A stretch of DNA of 64,000 nt from Candidatus Krumholzibacteriota bacterium (GTDB lineage Bacteria > Krumholzibacteriota > Krumholzibacteriia > LZORAL124-64-63). Positions 17,719 through 27,589 of the stretch are shown here, in pieces. Below the pieces are notes generated by a model, which had not been told where the DNA came from, made no database searches, and saw nothing but the letters and a program-made list of their open reading frames with translations. The stretch lies in NCBI GenBank assembly GCA_022711765.1, contig JAKLEB010000001.1:189186-253185 (forward strand). Reading direction: 5' to 3'. Each line of letters opens with the position of its first letter. Within the stretch, counting starts at the first letter, position 1. The translations under genes and the position numbers were made by a program.

Positions 17719-19091
17719 TGGCCGCGCCCGAGATCCGGATCGTCGGCGGCGGCCTCGCGGGATGCGAGGCCGCGCTGCAACTCGCCCGGCGCGGCCGGTC
17801 CTCGACCCTCTACGAGATGAGGCCGACCGTGCCGACGCCGGCGCACAGGTCCGGCTGCCTGGCCGAACTCGTCTGCTCGAACAGCCTCAAGAGCGCGGAC
17901 CCCGCGACCGCGAGCGGCCTGCTCAAGGAGGAGCTGGATCGCCTCGGTTGCGAGTTGCTGCCCATCGCGCGCGCCTGCGCCGTGCCGGCCGGCGCCGCGC
18001 TCGCGGTCGACCGCGAGCGCTTCGCCGCCGCCGTCGAGGCGAGGATCGCCGCCGAGCCGCTGATCACGGTTCGCCGCGAGGAGGTCGGGCGGCTCGAGGC
18101 CGCGCCCGGCCGCTGGTGGATCCTCGCCAGCGGTCCCCTCACGAGCCCGGCGCTCCAGGACCAGATCGGGGCGCTCACGGGTCAGGGCGGCCTGCACTTC
18201 TTCGACGCGATCGCGCCGACCGTCACCCGGGATTCCCTCGACCTGGGCCGGCTCTATCGGGCCAGCCGCTACGCGAAGGGCGAGGCCGATTATCTCAACG
18301 CGGCGCTCGACGAGGGCGAGTACCGCGCGTTCCGCGAGGCGCTGGTGGCCGCGGAGCGGATCCCCGTCAAGGATTTCGACCGGGCCGACCTCTTCGAGGG
18401 ATGCCAGCCGATCGAGGAGATCGCCGAGAGCGGGCCGCAGTCGCTCTGCTTCGGCCCGCTGCGGCCGGTGGGCCTGAACCTCCCGGATGGCAGACGCGCC
18501 CACGCCGTGGTGCAGCTGCGGCAGGAGAACGCGGCAGGCACGCTCTGGGGGCTGGTCGGATTCCAGACGCGGCTCCGCTGGGGCGATCAGGAGCGCGTGT
18601 TCCGGATGATCCCGGGGCTCGAGCGGGCCGAATTCGTCCGGCTGGGACAGATGCACCGCAACTTCTACGTCGACTCGCCTCGCGTGCTGCGGCCCGACTT
18701 CGCGCTGCGCGCCGAGCCGGCGGTCCGGCTTGCCGGCCAGATCACGGGCGTCGAGGGCTACGTCGAGAGCATCGCCGGCGGGCTCGTGACCGCCTGGCAT
18801 CTCGACGCCGCGCTCGCCGGCCGCCGCCTGCCGCCGTGGCCGTACACCACGATCATCGGCGCTCTGCACCACGGCTTCCTCTTCGACGACACGGCGCCCC
18901 GCCTCGCCCCGATGAACGCGAACTTCGGCCTGCTGCCCGAGCTGGACCAGCCGGTGAAGGGCAAGCGGGAGCGGAAGCTGGCTCAGCGCGAGCGCGCTCT
19001 CGCGGACCTGGAGTTCTTCCTGCGGCTCGTCGCGGAAGACGCCGGCGCGGTGTCGGCCGCGGCGGAAACGGAGTATCCTGGCGAGGAATGA
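17718..19091 (+). CDS. trmFO: tRNA (uracil-54,C5)-methyltransferase, folate/FAD-dependent
   Basis: TrmFO makes ribothymidine at position 54 of tRNA using methylenetetrahydrofolate and FADH2. Residues 7-15 form the FAD dinucleotide-binding loop (VGGGLAGCE). The family signature CSNSLKS follows near residue 55, then QENAAGTLWGLVGFQT near residue 268. The conserved TGVEGYVES is near residue 345. At 457 residues the length is normal. It starts on the topA stop codon and its own stop overlaps the xerC start, so it belongs to one tightly coupled operon. The order topA-trmFO-xerC-hslV-hslU is the same as in Bacillus. Confidence 0.96.
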   Translation: MAAPEIRIVGGGLAGCEAALQLARRGRSSTLYEMRPTVPTPAHRSGCLAELVCSNSLKSADPATASGLLKEELDRLGCELLPIARACAVPAGAALAVDRERFAAAVEARIAAEPLITVRREEVGRLEAAPGRWWILASGPLTSPALQDQIGALTGQGGLHFFDAIAPTVTRDSLDLGRLYRASRYAKGEADYLNAALDEGEYRAFREALVAAERIPVKDFDRADLFEGCQPIEEIAESGPQSLCFGPLRPVGLNLPDGRRAHAVVQLRQENAAGTLWGLVGFQTRLRWGDQERVFRMIPGLERAEFVRLGQMHRNFYVDSPRVLRPDFALRAEPAVRLAGQITGVEGYVESIAGGLVTAWHLDAALAGRRLPPWPYTTIIGALHHGFLFDDTAPRLAPMNANFGLLPELDQPVKGKRERKLAQRERALADLEFFLRLVAEDAGAVSAAAETEYPGEE

Positions 19092-20065
19092 CGTCGCCGA
19101 CCCCGGGAGCGCCGATGTCCGTCGAAGCCTTCCTCGCGTACCTGACCGTCGAGCGCGGCCTCAGCCCGCGCACACGCGAGCACTATGCCCGGGACCTGCG
19201 CGCGTTCTTCGCGACCGCGGCGGCTCTCGGCGCCGTCGCCGACGACCCCGGTCCGGCCGAGTGGCCCGACCTCGCGCGCCCCGGCCTGGTGCGAGCCCAC
19301 CTCGCGAAGCTGCGCCGCCAGGACCGCAGCCGCGCCACGGTCGCTCGCCACCTCGCGTCGATTCGCGCCTTCTTCCGGTGGCTCCAGCTGACGGGCCGGC
19401 TCGCGGCGGCGCCGGACGATCTCGTGACGAGCCGCGGCGGCCGCGAGCGCAAGCTGCCGACGGTGCTGGGCGAGCAGCTCGTCGAACAGCTGCTCGCCCT
19501 GCCGGATCCGCGGACGGCGCGAGGCCGGCGCGACCGCGCGCTCCTGGAGATGATCTATGGCCTCGGCCTGCGGCTCGCCGAGGTCGTCAGCCTGAACCTC
19601 GGCGCGATCGACCTCGTGGACGGCCAGGTGCGCGTGGTCGGCAAGGGCAGCAAGGAGCGACGGCTGCCGCTGTGCGGCTGCGCCGACCAGGCGCTGCGCG
19701 AGTACCTGGCGAGCCGGCTCGCTCCGGGCGCCTGGCGCGCGCTCGAGGACGGCCGCCTCACGCGCGCGCTCGCCGCGCAGCCGGCGTTCGAGGGCCGGCC
19801 GGGCCGCCGCATCGGGCGGCGCACGGTCCAGCAACGCGTCGCCCACTACGCCGGGGAACTTGCCGGCGTCGCGGGCGTTTCGCCTCACACGCTGAGGCAC
19901 AGCTTCGCCACCCACCTGCTCGACGGCGGCGCCGGCGTGCGGGTCGTGCAGGAACTCCTGGGGCACGGCCACCTGGCCACGACTCAGATCTACACTCACC
20001 TCAGCCGGGTCCAGGTGCGCGAGGCCTTCCTGCGCGCGCATCCCCGGGCGCGGCGGAAGGATTGA
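19088..20065 (+). CDS. xerC: Tyrosine recombinase XerC
   Basis: XerC acts with a partner recombinase at the dif site to resolve chromosome dimers. The N-terminal SAM-like DNA-binding domain covers about residues 10-100. The catalytic domain holds the first arginine in [22 protein letters not shown] (HxxR), and the [15 protein letters not shown] histidine and nucleophilic tyrosine. ATG 19088 overlaps the trmFO stop (ATGA) and gives 325 residues. ATG 19115, with GGGAG nearby, would give 316 and is equally defensible. Its place between trmFO and hslV supports a housekeeping Xer enzyme, not a phage integrase. A second family member lies at 30641. Confidence 0.9.
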   Translation: MTSPTPGAPMSVEAFLAYLTVERGLSPRTREHYARDLRAFFATAAALGAVADDPGPAEWPDLARPGLVRAHLAKLRRQDRSRATVARHLASIRAFFRWLQLTGRLAAAPDDLVTSRGGRERKLPTVLGEQLVEQLLALPDPRTARGRRDRALLEMIYGLGLRLAEVVSLNLGAIDLVDGQVRVVGKGSKERRLPLCGCADQALREYLASRLAPGAWRALEDGRLTRALAAQPAFEGRPGRRIGRRTVQQRVAHYAGELAGVAGVSPHTLRHSFATHLLDGGAGVRVVQELLGHGHLATTQIYTHLSRVQVREAFLRAHPRARRKD

Positions 20066-20069
20066 TCCC

Positions 20070-20633
20070 ATGCCCGAGATCCGGTCGACCACGGTCATCG
20101 CCGTCCTCCGCGACGGCCAGGGAGCGATCGGCAGCGACGGCCAGGTCACCCTCGGCCAGACGGTCGCCAAGCACGGCGCGGTCAAGGTCCGCAAGCTGTA
20201 CCACGGCAAGGTCCTGGTGGGTTTCGCCGGCGGCGCGGCGGACGCCTTCACGCTCTGGGAGAAGTTCGAGGGCCATCTCGAGCGCTACAACGGCCACCTG
20301 CGGCGGGCGACGGTCGAGCTCGCGCGGGAGTGGCGGCGGGACCGCATCCTGCGCCGCCTCGAGGCGATGATGATCGTCCTGGACCACAGCGACGCCTACA
20401 TCGTCTCCGGCAACGGCGACATCATCGAGAGCGACGACAACGTCGCGGCGATCGGCTCGGGCGGTCCCTACGCGCTGGCGGCGGCACGGGCCCTGCTCGC
20501 GCACAGCGACCTCGACGCGGCGGCGATCGTGCGCCGCTCCCTCGAGATCGCGGGCGACATCTGCGTCTACACCAATCAACATCTGACCGTGCTCGAGCTG
20601 GGCGAGGACGCGGGTCCGGGGGAGGTCGTCTGA
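20070..20633 (+). CDS. hslV: ATP-dependent protease peptidase subunit HslV
   Basis: HslV forms the proteasome-like double hexamer that degrades proteins fed by HslU. The 187 residues carry the family pattern [21 protein letters not shown] and [10 protein letters not shown], with SGNGDII and IGSGGPYA later. The presumed catalytic threonine follows a six-residue leader (MPEIRS) instead of directly following Met, so the leader would have to be removed. GGAAGG precedes the ATG at 20070. hslU begins on the base after the stop codon, in keeping with stoichiometric co-expression. Confidence 0.95.
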   Translation: MPEIRSTTVIAVLRDGQGAIGSDGQVTLGQTVAKHGAVKVRKLYHGKVLVGFAGGAADAFTLWEKFEGHLERYNGHLRRATVELAREWRRDRILRRLEAMMIVLDHSDAYIVSGNGDIIESDDNVAAIGSGGPYALAAARALLAHSDLDAAAIVRRSLEIAGDICVYTNQHLTVLELGEDAGPGEVV

Positions 20634-21992
<1,359 letters not shown>

Positions 21993-22063
21993 GCGGACGC
22001 GGCGGAGCGCGCGCACCGCCACGCGTTCCGCGGAGGATGGACAGCAGCTACGGGACGGATGTC

Positions 22064-23320
22064 ATGCGAAACCGGCGGCCGCTCGCGGCGATCCTGGTGG
22101 CGGCCCTGCTCGCGGGCGGAGTCGAAAGCTCGGTCCTGCGCGCCGCCCCGGCCGAGACGCGGGTGCTGATCGTGGCGGCGGCCGACGACTCCCGCGTCGC
22201 CGGAACGGACCTCGCGCAGCGGCGCCAGTACCTGCTGGCGTACCGTTTCCAGGACGGTGCGCTGGCTGGCATCGATACCGTCGTCGCGAACCGTGACGCG
22301 CAGCTGCGGTTCAACTGCGAGCGCAGCCGGCTGCATGGCGGGCGATTCGTCCTCTGCGACACCGGGGACATCGTGGACCTCCGCGAGCGCCGGTTCATCT
22401 TCCGGGGCGGTCATGGCCACGGATTCAGCCGGTTGGCGGGGGTCGAGGGCGATCTGGTGCTGATCCACGAGCCGAACCTCGACCGGCTCACCAGGGTGAA
22501 TCTCGCGACAGGCGCGGTGACGCGCTCGCCTTGCCTGCCCGATTCGACGCTGCCCGGCGTCCGTTCGCCGGGCGGTTGGCAGAGCGTCACCCATGGTCCG
22601 CCCGGCGGCGGCACGGACGAGCTCTGGCTCCACCGCCTGGATGCCGAGCCCCGGCGGCTTGGCGGGGGTTTCCGGCTGACGCGCTCGCTGGTCAGTTCGG
22701 TCGCCGGGGGCGGCGCGCCCCTGCTCTGGCTGGACGAGCAGCGCATCCTCACGCAGGTCGACAACGGCGAGATCGTGGTCCTGCACACCGATGGTCGCGT
22801 GCAACCGGTGGTCACGATCGACCTGCCGCGATCCCCGAGCCTGGACGAGTCCATCGCCCGGCGTCCGGCCCTGGCGCGGGAACGCTTCGCGTGCATGAGC
22901 GCGCGACTGGAGCCGGACGATTCCGGCGCGATCGTCTACCGGATCGCCCTGGGCCCGGCGCCCGACCGCGAACCGTTCCAGGCGTACGTCATCGATGTCG
23001 AGGCGAAGACCTACACGACCCTCGACCCCGACTGGCGCGACCTCGGTCACGAGTTCGCGTCGGCGCGCCACGCCGGCGAGGACCGGTGGATCCTCCGCCA
23101 CCGCGGCGAGGCCGTCGCCGAGGTTCGCTTCGCCCTCGCCGATCAGGCGACTGCGCCGGAGGCGATCGCGATCGTCGAACGCGCGCCCGGCGAGCCGGAC
23201 GCGATCGCGATCTGGTTTTCGGCGAGCGATCGCTGGACCAGGATACCGGTCGCCCCCGGCTGGTGGCTGCCTCCGCACGCGCTCGTCGGCTGGCTCCCGG
23301 CCGCGGCGTCGTCGTCCTGA
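22064..23320 (+). CDS. Secreted protein of unknown function, beta-rich
   Basis: I do not recognise a named family. The 418 residues begin with a typical signal peptide (MRNRRPLAAILVAALLAGG, cleavage near AAPA), so the product is exported. The rest has many short strand-turn segments (for example GDLVLIHEPN, LWLDEQRILTQVDNGEIVVL and YVIDVEAKTYTTL), as expected of a beta-propeller. Two early cysteines (FNCERS and FVLCDTG) may pair. ATG 22064 is preferred because it starts the signal peptide directly; ATG 22037, with GGAGG immediately before it, would add nine residues. It stands where codY sits in the Bacillus operon. Whether it shares the hslU transcript is unknown. Confidence 0.65.
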   Translation: MRNRRPLAAILVAALLAGGVESSVLRAAPAETRVLIVAAADDSRVAGTDLAQRRQYLLAYRFQDGALAGIDTVVANRDAQLRFNCERSRLHGGRFVLCDTGDIVDLRERRFIFRGGHGHGFSRLAGVEGDLVLIHEPNLDRLTRVNLATGAVTRSPCLPDSTLPGVRSPGGWQSVTHGPPGGGTDELWLHRLDAEPRRLGGGFRLTRSLVSSVAGGGAPLLWLDEQRILTQVDNGEIVVLHTDGRVQPVVTIDLPRSPSLDESIARRPALARERFACMSARLEPDDSGAIVYRIALGPAPDREPFQAYVIDVEAKTYTTLDPDWRDLGHEFASARHAGEDRWILRHRGEAVAEVRFALADQATAPEAIAIVERAPGEPDAIAIWFSASDRWTRIPVAPGWWLPPHALVGWLPAAASSS

Positions 23321-23341
23321 GTCCTCGCCCGAACGCGGTAT

Positions 23342-23365
23342 CCGTCGCCGGCGCCACGGCGACGG
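23342..23365. terminator. Hairpin before argF
   Basis: CCGTCGCC and GGCGACGG form a perfect 8-base-pair stem with an 8-base loop. It lies after the secreted-protein gene and abuts the argF -35 element. No T-run follows, so it could be a weak terminator or an operator. Confidence 0.4.
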
Positions 23366-23393
23366 TGGACTTCCCTCGCGGGAGTGGTATCTT
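23365..23393 (+). promoter_or_regulatory. Promoter of argF
   Basis: GTGGAC (23365-23370), a 17-base spacer and TATCTT (23388-23393) lie about 95 bases before argF. The -10 is good and the -35 weak; the same spacing as at nine other starts supports it. Confidence 0.5.
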
Positions 23394-23476
23394 GAGGCCC
23401 GCCGGAACACTGCCGCCCGGTCGCGGCGCAACGAGGAACCTGGACGGCTGCCTGGACCGAGGTCCAGCGACGGCCC

Positions 23477-23482
23477 GAGGAG
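23477..23482 (+). promoter_or_regulatory. Ribosome binding site fixing the long argF start
   Basis: GAGGAG lies six bases before ATG 23489. No alternative ATG or GTG start appears at the beginning of the conserved domain, so this site supports real translation of the unusual N-terminal tail. Confidence 0.65.
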
Positions 23483-23488
23483 CGCGGC

Positions 23489-24631
23489 ATGACTCTCCGC
23501 AAGAAGAACCCGAGAAAGACCCCTGCCAAGAAGACGACTGGCGTCCGGAAGAAGAGTCCGCGGAAGGCGGCCCCCGCCCGCGCCAAGGCTCCGGCCCGGA
23601 CGAACGCGCCGGCCCGCAAGAAGGCTCCGGCCAGGACGAAGACCCCGGCTCGCCAGGCGGCTCCCGCCCGCCGGCCGGCGCCGGCGAGGGACGTCGCGTC
23701 GTTCACGCTGCCGGCCATCCCCGGCAAGAAGGATTTCCTGCGGATCGACCACTTCACGCTGAACGAGCTCCGCGACATCCTCGACCTGGCGCGCCGGCAG
23801 AAGCCGCTGGCGCGCGCCCACCGGTTGCCTCACACCCACCCGAACCGGCAGCTCGCCTGCGTCTTCGCCAAGCCGAGCCTGCGCACGCGGGTGAGCTTCG
23901 AGGTCGCCATCCGTCAGCTCGGCGGCGGCTCCCTGTTCATCACGGACAAGGAGATCGGCCTCGGGACGCGCGAGTCGATCAAGGACGTGGCGCAGGTCCT
24001 CAGCCGTCTCGTCGACGGCATCATGATCCGCTGGTTCGACCAGCGCGAGGTCGACGAGCTGGCCGCGCACGCCACGGTCCCGGTGATCAACGGCCTGACC
24101 GATCTGCTGCACCCCTGCCAGGTGATGGCGGACATCATGACCATCGAGGAGCACCTCGGCACGATCAACGGCAAGAGCGTCGTCATGGTGGGAGACGGGA
24201 ACAACCTCGCCAACAGCTGGCTGAACGCGGCGTGCGTCTTCCCGTTCAAGTTCACGCTGGCCTGTCCCGAGGGCTACGATCCGGACCCGGAGATCGTCGC
24301 CCACGCGGATCGGGCGGGCGCGGTCTTCGAGATCACGCACGACCCGGTCGCGGCGGTGGCGGGCGCGCACGTCATCTACAGCGACAGCTTCTACAGCATG
24401 GGGCAGGAGGCGGAGGCCGCGCAGCGTCGGCTCGCGTTCGCGCCGTTCCGCCTGACGACCGCGCTGCTCGCCGGCGCCGACCCCGGCCACATCGTGCTGC
24501 ACTGCTTGCCCGCGCACCGCGGCGAGGAGATCACGGACGAGGTGATGGACGGGCCGCATTCGGTCGTCTACGATGAGGCCGAAAATCGGCTGCACGTGCA
24601 GCGGGCGATCCTGGCCGCGTTCCTGAGATAG
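23489..24631 (+). CDS. argF: Ornithine carbamoyltransferase with a basic N-terminal extension
   Basis: The enzyme condenses ornithine and carbamoyl phosphate to citrulline in arginine synthesis. The catalytic part starts near residue 80 (KKDFLRIDHFTLNEL). It has the carbamoyl-phosphate loop KPSLRTRVSFE, LLHPCQVMAD, the ornithine-side DSFYSMGQE and the HCLPAHRGEEI cysteine loop, so it is ornithine- rather than aspartate-specific. Unusually, residues 1-69 form a Lys/Arg/Pro/Ala tail (KKNPRKTPAKK followed by APAR-type repeats) resembling histone H1 or the TopA tail. A good ribosome site and promoter precede it, so the tail is probably translated. No other arg gene is nearby. Total 380 residues against about 310-335 for the family. 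Confidence 0.93.
   Translation: MTLRKKNPRKTPAKKTTGVRKKSPRKAAPARAKAPARTNAPARKKAPARTKTPARQAAPARRPAPARDVASFTLPAIPGKKDFLRIDHFTLNELRDILDLARRQKPLARAHRLPHTHPNRQLACVFAKPSLRTRVSFEVAIRQLGGGSLFITDKEIGLGTRESIKDVAQVLSRLVDGIMIRWFDQREVDELAAHATVPVINGLTDLLHPCQVMADIMTIEEHLGTINGKSVVMVGDGNNLANSWLNAACVFPFKFTLACPEGYDPDPEIVAHADRAGAVFEITHDPVAAVAGAHVIYSDSFYSMGQEAEAAQRRLAFAPFRLTTALLAGADPGHIVLHCLPAHRGEEITDEVMDGPHSVVYDEAENRLHVQRAILAAFLR
23570..23689 (+). repeat. APAR-type coding repeats in the argF tail
   Basis: Residues 28-67 consist of imperfect five- or six-residue units ending in PAR (APARAK, APARTN, APARKK, APARTK, TPARQA), which reflect a degenerate 15-18-base DNA repeat. Confidence 0.7.
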
Positions 24632-24635
24632 GAGC

Positions 24636-25865
24636 ATGCCCCTGCGTCGACGCGACCGCAGCGCACGGGACGTTGCCGGCGGGACCTGGCTCGCGCGCCT
24701 GGTCCTGTCGGCGTGGGCCGCGCAGCTCGGTTCGTGCGCCAGCCCGGAGGCCCCGCCCGGCGGCCCGGTGGACGAGGTCCCGCCGTCGCTGGTCTCGGCC
24801 GTTCCGGAGAGCGCGACCACTGGACACGGCCCGCTGCGCGAGCTGCGTTTCGGCTTCAGCGAGAAGATGGACCGGACGGACGCTTATCGCTGGCTCAACG
24901 TCTACCCGCGCCGCACGGTCCGCGGCACGAGCTGGCGGGGATCGACGACGGCGGTCGTGGAGTTCGACGAACCGCTGCCGGCCGACACGGTCGTCGTCGT
25001 CGAGATCTTGCCGGGCATGAAGGACAGCCACGGCGTGCCGCAGCCGGCCGGCCGCAGCTGGGTCTTCGCGACCGGAGACTCGATCCCCACCGGCGAGATC
25101 ACGGGGCGGCTGGTCCTGGAGAAGGAGCCCGCCGCGGGCGCGGTGGTCGAGCTCCTGCCGGACGGGCCGGACACGGTCCGCCTCGCGCAGCGGCCGGTGT
25201 TGCGGCGGGCGGTGGCGGATTCGGGCGGGACCTTCCGGCTGAGCTGGTTGCCGGCGGACGGGGACGGCTGGCTCCTGCGCGCCTACGACGATCGCAACCG
25301 CGACCGGCGCGCCGGCGACGCCGAGGCCCAGCGTCTGTGGCCGGACACGTTGCGTCTCGCGGCGACGTCGCCGCGTCTGGACGCCGGCCTGCGCCTGTTC
25401 TACCTGCCGACCTCGCCGGGGACCCTCACGGGTCGCCTGTCGGGTCGGCCTCCCGCCGAGGGTCCGGTGCTCGCCTTCCTGCGCGGCATCGCCGAGGGGG
25501 ACTCGGGCTTCGTGCCGGCGCCGCAACCGCCCGGGGCGAGCCCGGCGCGCGCGGTCCCGGACACCGGCGACTTCGAGCTGCCCGGCGCGGGCCCCGGCCT
25601 CGTTCGCGCGGTCTTTTTCGTGGACCGCGACGGCGACAGCCTGCTGTCGGCGGTCGGAGAGCCGGCCGACACGCTCTGGGCGCTCGAACCGTGGGCGCTC
25701 GCGGACAGCGTGCCGGTCGAGCCCGGCTTGCCGGCGCGGTTGCCCCTGATCGTCTGGCCGGATACGCTGACCCCGTGGGCCGCGCCGCCGCCGGACACCG
25801 CAGCCGCCTTGCCGGACACGGCCGCCGCTTCGCCGGACAGCCTGGCGCGGCCGCCCGAGGAGTGA
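24636..25865 (+). CDS. Ig-like-domain lipoprotein (SbsA-type), function unknown
   Basis: This 409-residue exported protein begins with a basic and hydrophobic leader ending in QLGSC, a plausible lipobox with Cys34 as the lipidated residue. The sequence EAPPGGPVDEVPPSLV directly after the cysteine is the usual opening of Ig-like lipoproteins of Bacteroidota. The next 100 residues (FGFSEKMDRTDAYRWL and VEILPGMKDSHG) match the bacterial Ig-like/SbsA domain. Two carboxypeptidase-regulatory-like or SdrD-like modules follow (GEITGRLVLE and DDRNRDRRAGDAE), then a Pro/Ala/Asp-rich tail. ATG 24636 is four bases after argF, and dapF begins one base after the stop, so it is probably co-transcribed between them. 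A surface or envelope role is inferred from the leader only. Confidence 0.7.
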   Translation: MPLRRRDRSARDVAGGTWLARLVLSAWAAQLGSCASPEAPPGGPVDEVPPSLVSAVPESATTGHGPLRELRFGFSEKMDRTDAYRWLNVYPRRTVRGTSWRGSTTAVVEFDEPLPADTVVVVEILPGMKDSHGVPQPAGRSWVFATGDSIPTGEITGRLVLEKEPAAGAVVELLPDGPDTVRLAQRPVLRRAVADSGGTFRLSWLPADGDGWLLRAYDDRNRDRRAGDAEAQRLWPDTLRLAATSPRLDAGLRLFYLPTSPGTLTGRLSGRPPAEGPVLAFLRGIAEGDSGFVPAPQPPGASPARAVPDTGDFELPGAGPGLVRAVFFVDRDGDSLLSAVGEPADTLWALEPWALADSVPVEPGLPARLPLIVWPDTLTPWAAPPPDTAAALPDTAAASPDSLARPPEE

Positions 25866-25866
25866 C

Positions 25867-26679
25867 ATGTCCCGACTGCGATTCACGAAGATGCACGGCG
25901 CGGGCAACGACTTCATCATGGTCGACGCGCGCGACCTGCCGCCCGGCTCGACCCTCGACCGGGCGCGGATCGCGGCGCTCTGCGACCGGCGCACGGGCGT
26001 CGGCGCGGACGGTCTGATCATCGTCGGGACGGCGCCGGACGCGGACCTGCGGATGGCCTACTACAACGCCGACGGCGGCGAGGCGGAGATGTGCGGCAAC
26101 GGCGCGCGGTGCACGGTCGCGTTCGCGCGGCGGGCCGGCCTGGTCGGCGACCGCTGCACCCTGGCGACCGTCGCGGGCGTCCTCGGCGCCCGCGTCCACG
26201 GCGCCGCGGACATCGAGGTCACCCTGCCGCCCTACCGCGACCTCGCGCTCGCGGTCGAGGTGCCGGGTTCTCCGTTCGCCGCGCACCACACCTGCAACAC
26301 GGGCGTGCCGCACCTCGTGATCCAGGTCGACGATCTCGCGGCGGTCGATGTCGCCGGCCAGGGGCGGGCCCTGCGCCTGCACCCGCGCTTCGCGCCGGCG
26401 GGCACGAATGTCGACTGGGTCGCGCGCGAGGCGGGTGGCGGACCGTGGCGGCTGCGCACCTACGAGCGCGGCGTCGAGGCGGAGACGCTCGCCTGCGGCA
26501 CGGGCGCGTCGGCGGCGGCGGCCGTCCTGACGCGACTCGGGCTCGCGACGTCGCCGGTGGCCATCCGCACCCGGAGCGGCGATCTTCTGACCATCACGGT
26601 GGACCACGCCGAGCGGCGCCTGACCCTGCGCGGGCCGGCGGTGGTCGCGTTCGCGGGAGAGGTGACCGGCGATGACTAG
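25867..26679 (+). CDS. dapF: Diaminopimelate epimerase
   Basis: DapF converts LL- to meso-diaminopimelate for lysine and peptidoglycan. Both active-site cysteines are present: EMCGNGARC near residue 75 and LACGTGASAAA near residue 212. MHGAGNDF opens the protein, and N and E of the substrate pocket are visible in ERGVEAETLACG. The length of 270 is normal. Its stop overlaps dapA by eight bases, and dapA overlaps dapB, so dapF-dapA-dapB form a coupled unit. Confidence 0.96.
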   Translation: MSRLRFTKMHGAGNDFIMVDARDLPPGSTLDRARIAALCDRRTGVGADGLIIVGTAPDADLRMAYYNADGGEAEMCGNGARCTVAFARRAGLVGDRCTLATVAGVLGARVHGAADIEVTLPPYRDLALAVEVPGSPFAAHHTCNTGVPHLVIQVDDLAAVDVAGQGRALRLHPRFAPAGTNVDWVAREAGGGPWRLRTYERGVEAETLACGTGASAAAAVLTRLGLATSPVAIRTRSGDLLTITVDHAERRLTLRGPAVVAFAGEVTGDD

Positions 26680-27589
26680 GCGGACCCGGATTCGCGAGGG
26701 GATCTACACGGCCCTGGTGACCCCGTTCACCAGCGAGGGCGGGGTCGACCGCGCGGCCTGGCCGAGGCTCGTCCAGCGGCAGGTCGCGGCCGGCGTGGCG
26801 GGCGTCGTGCCGCTCGGCTGCACCGGCGAGGCCGCGGTCCTCGAACGCGACGAGCGCGAGTACCTGGTGCGCAGCGCGGTCGAGATCTGCGCCGGCAGGT
26901 GCCTCGTCGTCGCGGGCAGCGGCACCAACAGCACCGCGCGGACGGTCGAGCAGACGCGGGAGGTCAAGATCTGGGGCGCCGATGCGGCGATGATCATCAC
27001 GCCGTACTACAACAAGCCGCAGCAGCACGGCCTGGTCGCGCACTACCGCACCGTGGCCCGCGCGGTCGACCTGCCCGTGGTGCTCTACAACGTGCCGGGC
27101 CGCACCGCGTGCAACCTGCTGCCGGGGACGGCCGCCGAGCTGGCCGGCGATCCGAACATCGTGGCGATCAAGGAGGCGAGCGGCAATCTCGACCAGATCG
27201 AGCGGGTGATCGCCCAGACCGACCTGCAGGTGTTCTCGGGCGACGACGCGCTGAACTTCTCGATCTTCGGGCTCGGGGCCTGCGGCGCGGTCAGCGTGGT
27301 GTCCAACCTGCTGCCGGGCAGCCTGGTCGCCATGTGGAACGCCTGGCGGCAGGGCGACGTCGCGACCGCCTGGAAGCTGAGCCGCCTGCTCGCGCCCACG
27401 GGGCGCGCCTGCTTCATCGAGACGAGCCCGGCGCCGGTCAAGGAGCTGCTGTCGCTCGCGGGCCTCTGCCGGCGCGAGCCGAGGCTGCCTTTGATGCCGG
27501 TGACCGAGGACAGCGTCAAGTACCTCGTCCAGTTCTACGAGTCGACCCTGGCGGATCTGATCGCGCGGGATCTGGAGGTGCGCGGGTGA
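26672..27589 (+). CDS. dapA: 4-hydroxy-tetrahydrodipicolinate synthase (Thr44 position is Cys)
   Basis: DapA condenses pyruvate with aspartate semialdehyde, the first step of diaminopimelate/lysine synthesis. The 305-residue TIM barrel keeps the Schiff-base lysine (VAIKEASG), the tyrosines of TPYYNKP and VLYNVPGRT, and the arginine of the latter motif. The usual GTTGE loop reads GCTGEA, so the residue matching E. coli Thr44 of the Tyr-Thr-Tyr proton relay is cysteine. The neighbouring dapF and dapB genes strongly support DapA over a sugar-acid aldolase of the same family. ATG 26672 overlaps dapF. Confidence 0.93.
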   Translation: MTRRTRIREGIYTALVTPFTSEGGVDRAAWPRLVQRQVAAGVAGVVPLGCTGEAAVLERDEREYLVRSAVEICAGRCLVVAGSGTNSTARTVEQTREVKIWGADAAMIITPYYNKPQQHGLVAHYRTVARAVDLPVVLYNVPGRTACNLLPGTAAELAGDPNIVAIKEASGNLDQIERVIAQTDLQVFSGDDALNFSIFGLGACGAVSVVSNLLPGSLVAMWNAWRQGDVATAWKLSRLLAPTGRACFIETSPAPVKELLSLAGLCRREPRLPLMPVTEDSVKYLVQFYESTLADLIARDLEVRG

